Shown in pieces: positions 7,699-13,081 of a stretch of DNA of 13,081 nt (positions are counted from its first letter, which is position 1; each line of letters starts with the position of its first letter). The DNA is from DATAYA01 sp036272815. Its GTDB lineage: Bacteria > Pseudomonadota > Alphaproteobacteria > Acetobacterales > Acetobacteraceae. The notes under the pieces are model-generated. The model made no database searches. It worked only from the letters and a program-made list of their open reading frames with translations, and was not told where the DNA came from. The stretch lies in NCBI GenBank assembly GCA_036272815.1, contig DATAYA010000205.1, forward strand, positions 1 to 13,081, in the 5' to 3' direction. The translations under genes were made by a program, and so were the position numbers.

Positions 7699-8502
7699 CT
7701 ATTCGCCCACGTTGAGCAGCGCGCCGCGGCGGCGCGCGGCCCGGAACTGGCGGGCGAACAGCAGCAGCGCCGCCGCGCCCCAGAGCAGGTTCAGCCCGAA
7801 CGCCCAGCCCATCTGATCCCAGCGCACCACGCCCGCGCCCATCACCGCGCGCATCCCCTCGAACACATGCGTCGAGGGCAGCGCGAGGCTCAGCGGCCGC
7901 ACCGCCGCCGGCAGCACCGAAACGGGGTAAAAGACCGCCGAGAGCGGCGTCAGCCCGAACAGCACCGACCACGCCAGCGCCTCCGCCCCGGCGCCGTGGC
8001 GCAGCAGCATCGACACCACAGCGAGCGAGACCCACCAGCCCATCAGCATCAGGTTGGCAAAGAAGATGACGAGCACCGGGCCGAGGGTGAACAGGTTGAA
8101 CGCATAGAGCGCCCAGGCGAGCAGAATCGCCGGCAGCACGCCCGCCGCCATCCGCAGACAGGCGACCAGGATCAGCGCCGCGACCAGCTCGCGCGGCCGC
8201 ACTGGGCTCACGAACAGATGGCCCAGATTGCGCGACCACAATTCCTCCAGGAAGCTGACCGCGACGCCCATCTGGCTGCGCAGCGCCACCTCCCACAGCA
8301 GCACCCCGCCGAGCAGCGTGCCGGCGGCGAGGGTGACCGCGCCGGCGTGCCGCCCGGCCAGGAACTGCGCGGTAAAACCCCAGATGCACATCTGCAGGAT
8401 CGGCCAGTACGCCAGCTCGATCAGCCGTGGCCAGGAGCGGCGATAGAGCGCCAGATGGCGATAGATCAGACCCCAGACGCGGCGAGCCGCGGCCGCGTTC
8501 AT
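7699..8502 (-). CDS. ABC-2 type transporter permease
   Basis: Inner-membrane subunit (267 aa) of an ABC-2 exporter, partner of the ATPase encoded just upstream. Six hydrophobic segments are visible: near LIELAYWPILQMCIWGFTA (28-46), the LAAGTLLGGVLLWEVA region, a long pair around LVACLRMAAGVLPAILLAWAL, VIFFANLMLMGWWVSLAVV, WSVLFGLTPLSAVFYPVSVLP, and WAFGLNLLWGAAALLLF. The last loop carries the typical ABC-2 PLSLALPSTHVFEGMR segment. Its ATG overlaps the ATPase stop by 4 bp (ATGA), showing translational coupling. The substrate is unknown; related pairs export drugs, lipids or glycans. Confidence 0.92.
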   Translation of the reverse strand: MNAAAARRVWGLIYRHLALYRRSWPRLIELAYWPILQMCIWGFTAQFLAGRHAGAVTLAAGTLLGGVLLWEVALRSQMGVAVSFLEELWSRNLGHLFVSPVRPRELVAALILVACLRMAAGVLPAILLAWALYAFNLFTLGPVLVIFFANLMLMGWWVSLAVVSMLLRHGAGAEALAWSVLFGLTPLSAVFYPVSVLPAAVRPLSLALPSTHVFEGMRAVMGAGVVRWDQMGWAFGLNLLWGAAALLLFARQFRAARRRGALLNVGE

Positions 8503-9266
8503 GCCGGGACGCCTCCCGGCGCCGGGGCCGACGCGGAGGCGGACGCGGGCGCGCGGGCGATGTCGAGAAACACGTCCTCGAGGTCCTCGCGGCCGTAGCG
8601 CGCGCGCAAGCCGGCCGGGCTGCCGCGGTCGACGATCCGGCCGCGCCGCATCATCAGCACCTCGTCGCACAGCCGCTCGACCTCGCCCATGTTGTGCGAG
8701 GCGAGCAGGATCGTGCAGCCGGACACGGCCCGGTAGCGTTCGAGCCAGGAGCGCACGAGGTCGCCGATATCGGGATCGAGACTCGCGGTCGGCTCGTCGA
8801 GCAGCAGCAGGTCGGGGCGGTTGATGAGCGCCTTGGCGAGGGCGACGCGGGTCTTCTGCCCGGCCGAGAGCTGGCCGGCGGGGCGGCGCAGCAGTGCTGC
8901 GAGGTCGAGTTCGCCGGCCAGCTCCGCGATCCGCCGCTCGGCGTCGGGCACGCCGTAGAGATGGCCGTAGACGCGCAGGTTCTCGGCGACCGAGAGCTTG
9001 GCCGGCAGCGACACGTAGGGCGACGAGAAGTTCATCCGCGCCAGGGCCGCGAAGCGGTCGGTTGCCATGTCGTGCCCGAGGCAGGTTATGCGGCCCTTGG
9101 TGGGGATCAGCAGGCCGAGCAGCATCGCGATGGTGGTGGTCTTGCCGGCGCCGTTGCCGCCGAGCAGCCCGACCGTGCGGCCGGCCGGCACCGCGAAGCA
9201 GATGTCGTCGACGGCGAGGGTGTCGCCGTAGCGCTTGGTGAGGCCCTCGACCGAGATCGCATCCAT
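8499..9266 (-). CDS. ABC exporter ATP-binding protein
   Basis: ATPase (255 aa) driving the ABC-2 permease encoded downstream, with which it overlaps by 4 bp. Walker A is GGNGAGKT (36-43), signature LSAGQ (133-137), Walker B LLLLDEP (153-159), D-loop SLD, and H-loop H191 in ASHN. At the usual Q-loop position the sequence reads RMNFSSPYVSLP, so the conserved Gln is absent; I recall this NFSSPY pattern from a branch of ABC-2 drug or lipid exporters. The C-terminus (about 238-255) is a low-complexity Ala/Ser/Pro tail. No clear Shine-Dalgarno sequence precedes the ATG. A decayed copy of its residues 194-212 lies at 11039-11098. Confidence 0.94.
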   Translation of the reverse strand: MDAISVEGLTKRYGDTLAVDDICFAVPAGRTVGLLGGNGAGKTTTIAMLLGLLIPTKGRITCLGHDMATDRFAALARMNFSSPYVSLPAKLSVAENLRVYGHLYGVPDAERRIAELAGELDLAALLRRPAGQLSAGQKTRVALAKALINRPDLLLLDEPTASLDPDIGDLVRSWLERYRAVSGCTILLASHNMGEVERLCDEVLMMRRGRIVDRGSPAGLRARYGREDLEDVFLDIARAPASASASAPAPGGVPA

Positions 9267-9354
9267 GCCGGGCGATTAGGTGGCGGCCGGCCGGTCGGCA
9301 ATAGGCGCCGCAGCCGACCTGCTGGCAAGGTCCGGCCCGGAACGGGCGTGGTGT

Positions 9355-11013
9355 TCAGTTTGGCCGGTTCGACTGCAGTCGGAGCGATGCGGAGCCGGCC
9401 CAGTGGTGCCGCGGCGACTGACACCGAAGCCGCACCAGGACGAAATCCGGCCCCCGGCGCGTGACCGGACAGGCGGTGGGCAGACGCGCCGGACGTGGGA
9501 TCTGGCCCGGATCGATGGCGAGCCCAAAATCATACGCCCTGATCAGATCAGGGCGGAACGGCCCATCTTCGCGCGCGAAGCCCGGGTTGCGCAGCTTCGC
9601 CAGCACATCTGGCCAGATTGCCACCGTCGGCGTCCGCCGCCGCAGCGCCGCATAGGACGGGGTGTACGCAATCGCCGAGCCGGCATCCCGCGGGGCGGCG
9701 AACAGGCTGGGCAGGAACACGTTCCTGAGGATCACCGCATAAGCGCCGACATGAAACAGCGGCGGCTTCGGCAGGCCGCCACCTACCCCGGGGGCTGCGG
9801 AAATCAGCCTCGTCCCCGCCGGCAACTGGTCAAAAGCACTGATGAACCCGCGATAGACCGGCTGGGCAACATTCCACACCTGCCAGATCAGCAGGATCCG
9901 CAACCCCAGCAGGGCCGAAAACCCGCCGATGCACCACCGCCGCAGCCGTGCCGGAGCCGCGTGCCAGTCGATCGCCGCGACCGCGAACAAGGCCAGCGCG
10001 ATCGGAATCCGCCGGTCGGCCCCATAGCTGCTGAACAGCTCGTCCGGCATGATGAACATCAGCGCCACCAGGAACGCCAGCGGCAGATAAGCCGTCCGCG
10101 CCACCGCGACCCGCCGCCTGAGCAGCAGCACCAGTGCCGCGACGCACACCACCGCCAGCATGGCGACATCGAGCTTCAGGTGATAGGCGTAAATGACATT
10201 GAACGGCGCGGTGATCTTGCGCGAGATGCCGCCCCAGGAAATCCGCCCCGCCGCGGCGGATGTCGGGCTGACGAAGCGAAACAGATAGATTGCGGGCACG
10301 AATTGCAGCGCGAACACGATCCAGCGCCCGGCGGTTTCGCGCCATGGCCAAGCTCTCGTTGGCAGACATGGTCTCGTTTCCAGAAGCTCCGCGAGCTGGA
10401 ATCCGCCGATGATGACGCCGTATATCCCCAGCGCGTAGAGATGCAGCAGATACAGAATCGTGGCCGACAGCGTCCCGACCGCGAGCCGCACCGGCCAGCG
10501 CCGGCGGCGCACGGCGTACCAGGCCGCCGCCGCCGCCAGGGCGGCCCCCAACGCGAACAGGAAACCGAGAAAACCCCAGAGAAAAAGTCGATTGTAGACA
10601 AAAAGAAAGCCGATCACCGGCCAGCTCGACCAGTGCCCATGCAAGGCGCGGTGCAGCAGGATGCAGCCGCCGCTCATCGCCAGCAAAGTCAGGCCGACAA
10701 ACACCCGTCCCGCCGTCCAGATCGGCATTACGTGCGCCAGGGCGGGAATTCCCAGATCCAGGGCGAGATTCGGCTGCGCCTGCATCACGTTGCGATAATA
10801 GCGCTGCAGCGTCGCCGAATGCGACAGGTTGAGCAGGATATACGATCGCGCCAGATGATTCGGGTAATCGGCCAGCGGCGGATATGGCGAGACGATGACC
10901 GGCAGCAGCACCAGCACCGAACACCCCAGCATCAGCAGGGCGATCCAGGTGACCGGGTGCCGCGCGGCACCCTGCGGCAACGTCAGGCGCTGAGCATCGT
11001 ACAGTGTCCGCAT
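9355..11013 (-). CDS. Multi-pass membrane protein of unknown function, possibly GT-C-like
   Basis: Integral membrane protein of 552 aa with about nine or ten hydrophobic segments between residues 20 and 400, then a C-terminal soluble part of about 130 residues. The first outer loop after TM1 carries PPLADYPNHLARS (45-57). An acidic residue in that loop is typical of GT-C glycosyltransferases, where it takes part in catalysis, but I cannot confirm the family. GGGGAG six bases upstream supports the ATG at 11013. It lies 88 bp upstream of the ABC-2 exporter genes on the same strand, so it may be co-transcribed with them. Base composition is lower in GC than its neighbours in places: 10561-10610 is 40% G+C by count. 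An ABC ATPase remnant lies directly upstream of it, suggesting the segment arrived or moved by recombination. Confidence 0.75.
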   Translation of the reverse strand: MRTLYDAQRLTLPQGAARHPVTWIALLMLGCSVLVLLPVIVSPYPPLADYPNHLARSYILLNLSHSATLQRYYRNVMQAQPNLALDLGIPALAHVMPIWTAGRVFVGLTLLAMSGGCILLHRALHGHWSSWPVIGFLFVYNRLFLWGFLGFLFALGAALAAAAAWYAVRRRRWPVRLAVGTLSATILYLLHLYALGIYGVIIGGFQLAELLETRPCLPTRAWPWRETAGRWIVFALQFVPAIYLFRFVSPTSAAAGRISWGGISRKITAPFNVIYAYHLKLDVAMLAVVCVAALVLLLRRRVAVARTAYLPLAFLVALMFIMPDELFSSYGADRRIPIALALFAVAAIDWHAAPARLRRWCIGGFSALLGLRILLIWQVWNVAQPVYRGFISAFDQLPAGTRLISAAPGVGGGLPKPPLFHVGAYAVILRNVFLPSLFAAPRDAGSAIAYTPSYAALRRRTPTVAIWPDVLAKLRNPGFAREDGPFRPDLIRAYDFGLAIDPGQIPRPARLPTACPVTRRGPDFVLVRLRCQSPRHHWAGSASLRLQSNRPN

Positions 11014-11038
11014 AGGCGTCTCCCCTCGGGTCCCGGCA

Positions 11039-11098
11039 TCGAACGATCTGGCCGCGCCGCATCGACAGCACCTCGCCGCACAATCGCGCGACCTCGCC
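11039..11098 (-). pseudogene. Remnant of an ABC transporter ATPase gene (tail fragment)
   Basis: On the minus strand this reads GEVARLCGEVLSMRRGQIV, matching residues 194-212 of the exporter ATPase (GEVERLCDEVLMMRRGRIV) at 15 of 19 positions. The DNA matches 8632-8687 at 49 of 56 bases by hand alignment. After the final Val, a one-base shift would restore a VDAG sequence, as expected of a frameshifted C-terminal stretch. The nucleotide-binding motifs are missing and no start is possible, so it is not a gene. It lies just upstream of the 552-aa membrane-protein gene, in the 151-bp gap before the divergent phosphatase gene. Confidence 0.8.
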
Positions 11099-11103
11099 TG
11101 TCG

Positions 11104-11125
11104 CCCCGCCTGCCGGCGGGCGGGG
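11104..11125. repeat. GC-rich inverted repeat beside the ATPase remnant
   Basis: CCCCGCC at 11104-11110 pairs with GGCGGGG at 11119-11125 around an eight-base loop. It directly borders the ABC ATPase remnant, where similarity to the intact gene stops. Confidence 0.55.
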
Positions 11126-11164
11126 ATTCGCGCGCGGCGGGTCCTCGTCCTATCCTGCGCTGGT

Positions 11165-11881
11165 ATGCTGAATTTCTCCCCGAGCCCGGGCCGGCTGCCG
11201 GACGGTGCCCGCGTCTATGCGGTCGGCGACGTGCATGGCTGCGCGGAGCGGCTGGCGGCGATGCACCGGATGATCGCCGGCGACCTCGCCTCCCGGCCGA
11301 TCGCGGCGGCGACGCTGGTGCATCTCGGCGACTACGTCGATCGCGGGCCGGACAGTGCGGGCGTGGTCCGCCTGCTCGCGGCCGGTCCACCCGCGCCTGG
11401 CCTCCGCGTCGTGAGCCTGATGGGCAATCACGAGGCGATGATGCTGGCGGCGCTGGCAGGCACGGAGGCCGGCGCCGTGCCGCACTGGCTCGCCAACGGG
11501 GCGGCGGCGTCGCTGGCGAGCTGGGGGGCCTCGGCCGACGACCCGCCGGAGCGCTGGCGCGAGGCGGTGCCGGCCCGCGATCGCGCGCTGCTGGCCGGGC
11601 TCGCGCTGCACCACGCGGCGGGCGGCTACCTGTTCGTCCATGCCGGCATCCGTCCGGGCGTGCCGGTCGCGCGACAGTCGCGCGAGGACCTGCTGTGGAT
11701 GCGCGAGCCGTTCCTGTCGCACCGCGGCGATCTCGGCGCCGTGGTGGTGCATGGCCACACGCCGGCGCGCGAGCCGCAAATCCGGGCGAACCGCATCGGC
11801 CTCGACACCGGCGCGGTCTTGGGCGGCCCGCTCACCTGTGCCGTGCTGGAGGCGGACCGGGTCGCGTTCCTGTTCGGGTGA
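11165..11881 (+). CDS. Metallophosphoesterase, bacterial PPP-type serine/threonine phosphatase
   Basis: Predicted 238-aa phosphoesterase that uses two metal ions, probably cytosolic. All PPP-family motifs are present: GDVHG (21-25), GDYVDRG (55-61), GNHE (87-90), a later histidine in LFVHAGI, and HGHT (196-199). Length and order match the small bacterial phosphatases related to PrpA/PrpB and phage lambda phosphatase. Members remove phosphate from proteins or small molecules such as Ap4A, and the target cannot be told from sequence. No clear Shine-Dalgarno sequence precedes the ATG; the coding signal before the GDVHG motif supports this start. It stands alone, divergent from the minus-strand membrane and exporter block and convergent with the FUSC gene. 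Confidence 0.93.
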   Translation: MLNFSPSPGRLPDGARVYAVGDVHGCAERLAAMHRMIAGDLASRPIAAATLVHLGDYVDRGPDSAGVVRLLAAGPPAPGLRVVSLMGNHEAMMLAALAGTEAGAVPHWLANGAAASLASWGASADDPPERWREAVPARDRALLAGLALHHAAGGYLFVHAGIRPGVPVARQSREDLLWMREPFLSHRGDLGAVVVHGHTPAREPQIRANRIGLDTGAVLGGPLTCAVLEADRVAFLFG

Positions 11882-11903
11882 GACGACAGGCAGAGTCTCC
11901 GTG

Positions 11904-11921
11904 GCCGGCGCTGCTGCCGGC
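11904..11921. terminator. Candidate hairpin between convergent genes
   Basis: GCCGGC at 11904-11909 and 11916-11921 is self-complementary and forms a 6-bp stem around GCTGCT, 23 bp after the phosphatase stop. There is no T tract, so a terminator role is weakly supported. The rest of the 11882-11990 gap shows nothing recognisable. Confidence 0.3.
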
Positions 11922-11990
11922 GCGCGCGCCCATGCCGCCGGTCCCGCCGCGGCCGTTCATATGGCCGGTGCAATAAGGTCGCGAACTTCG

Positions 11991-13081
11991 TCATCCGGAC
12001 GCTACTGCGTCGAAATACGCGGCGTGTTCGGTAAGCGCCTCCGAGATCGCGAGCAGCCCGGCATGGCCCCGGAGAGCGGCCGTGCCCGGTCGAGCCGCGA
12101 GCGCGACATCAAGATTGGCAAGTTTGGCAAGCGCCGCCGCGCTACTGCCTCGCGCCAAAGCTTCAAGCGCTTCATCAAGACCTGAGCCAAGATCGAGGCG
12201 GTGACAGATGTTGCGAAGGCGGATGATCTCGCCACCGACCGACAGCGCTGCCAAAAGCTGCGAGCGCTGGAGCGGCGCGGCCGAGTTCGGCAGGACGGAG
12301 AGGCGGCTATAGACGCGATCCTCCCAGCCCTGCGATGCCTGGGGAATTCTGCCCCTCGCGAGGCGCCGGAGATCGCGTAACGTGAGACTGAGAAGCCGAC
12401 GCGCCCGCGATGCCGCAGGCAACAGCGGCAGCAAGCGAAACGAGAGCGCGGCACTACCCAGGCCTGCGACTGCGGCCGCTGACGCATTGTAGAATTGCAG
12501 AGGGTCGTAGCTCATTTCGTTCGTCGGCGCGAGGAGAAAACAAAAGAACGCTGCTATGGCAGTAAACATCGGCGTATGCCACGACTGGGCCACCCCTGCG
12601 CCAGCGGGCACCAGAACAAGGCCGATCGCGAGGCTAAAAGCGACGAAGGTCGTCAACGTCGGCAGCAACGCGAAGCCAATGATCGCCGCGAGAGCCGCGG
12701 TGAGAAGGGTACCGATTGTGAAACTCATGGCCGCCGGATAGGCTTCCTCGCCCCGCGGGCCGAGCAGAATCGTGCCGACTGACGCGAAGGTTATGGCTTC
12801 GGAGCCATTCGGCCATGCGGTGACGATCCAGAACAGCTCGACGGCACCAACCGCAACCAAGACGCGCGCTGCGTCGACCAGCGGGGGCTGCCAGTCCGGC
12901 ACATGCAGCCGAATACCCGCACGGCGCGGAACCGGCCGAGCAAGATCCCCGACGAGGAGCGCCAGCCCGTTGAGCGCGCACGCCACGCCCGCCAGCACCT
13001 CAGCCGTCTGATCGGCAAGCAACCGCAGCGACGCTGTGTCCGCCGGCAGGGCGTTCAGCGCTGCGCCACCTTGGTCATAGA
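11991..13081 (-). CDS. FUSC family membrane protein (YccS/AaeB-like), 5' part outside window
   Basis: The C-terminal part, at least 363 codons, of a FUSC-family inner-membrane protein; the group includes AaeB-type exporters of aromatic acids. The frame is open to the right edge (reading from GGAALNALPADTASL into LLADQTAEVLAG), so the N-terminal half is missing and a TTG at 13022 is not a true start. After a short soluble stretch, a membrane domain begins near 12880 with VLVAVGAVELFWIVTAWPNG, the typical FUSC W-x-x-G signature, followed by further hydrophobic segments down to about LLPLLPAAS. The rest (about 12410 to 11991) is soluble and helical. It is richer in A+T than the rest of the window: 12481-12560 is about 51% G+C by count. 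Substrate unknown. Confidence 0.88.
   Translation of the reverse strand, partial: YDQGGAALNALPADTASLRLLADQTAEVLAGVACALNGLALLVGDLARPVPRRAGIRLHVPDWQPPLVDAARVLVAVGAVELFWIVTAWPNGSEAITFASVGTILLGPRGEEAYPAAMSFTIGTLLTAALAAIIGFALLPTLTTFVAFSLAIGLVLVPAGAGVAQSWHTPMFTAIAAFFCFLLAPTNEMSYDPLQFYNASAAAVAGLGSAALSFRLLPLLPAASRARRLLSLTLRDLRRLARGRIPQASQGWEDRVYSRLSVLPNSAAPLQRSQLLAALSVGGEIIRLRNICHRLDLGSGLDEALEALARGSSAAALAKLANLDVALAARPGTAALRGHAGLLAISEALTEHAAYFDAVASG

Noticed and set aside
7176..7715. A 179-codon plus-strand frame starting MVVIGGLDAV, overlapping the glycine-zipper gene.
   Set aside because: It overlaps the better-supported frame with a signal peptide and GGAGG. Past the first 20 residues it becomes Arg/Gly/Ala-rich shadow sequence.
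9280..11976. An 898-codon open frame on the plus strand.
   Set aside because: It is antisense to the 552-aa membrane protein and runs out of frame over the phosphatase. The Arg/Pro/Gln-rich product lacks domains and is a GC-skew shadow.

Overview
The window is GC-rich DNA, about 70% G+C by eye, with dense short-spaced genes, GTG/TTG starts and long antisense shadow frames. The gene families and the GGGCTCTGCCC-type intergenic hairpins suggest an alphaproteobacterium, most likely Rhodospirillales/Acetobacteraceae. This is inference: no rRNA or marker gene is present. I find no tRNA, rRNA, CRISPR array, insertion sequence or phage module.

Layout. (1) Positions 47-586 (-) encode a YhhY-type GNAT acetyltransferase. 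It is divergent from a complete FtsH protease (996-2864, +) across a 409-bp gap. (2) A hairpin-rich gap (2865-3049) separates ftsH from a convergent minus-strand pair: the substrate-binding protein (3050-4120) and ATPase (4217-5341) of a polyamine/iron-type ABC importer. No permease gene accompanies them. (3) Divergent from the ATPase is a small envelope operon: a DUF883/YqjD-like protein (5425-5694) and a two-helix membrane protein in the YqjE position (5703-6134). (4) A secreted SYLF/Ysc84 protein (6213-7082, -) is divergent from a small secreted glycine-zipper, Gln-rich protein (7276-7653, +). (5) A minus-strand block holds a large multi-pass membrane protein that may be GT-C-like (9355-11013), followed by an ABC-2 exporter whose ATPase (8499-9266) and permease (7699-8502) overlap by 4 bp. 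(6) A PPP-type phosphatase (11165-11881, +) faces a FUSC-family membrane protein (11991 to beyond the right edge, -), which is cut by the window end.

Most products act at the cell envelope: membrane proteolysis, transport, stress-type inner-membrane proteins, lipid binding and efflux. The window looks like an ordinary chromosomal mosaic, not one dedicated system. The main oddities are a decayed second copy of the exporter ATPase tail at 11039-11098, the missing permeases of the importer, the hairpin cluster after ftsH, local drops in GC in the 552-aa membrane gene and the FUSC gene, and an 18-bp tandem repeat that duplicates an in-frame stop codon. I did not find convincing evidence of a wholly new system.
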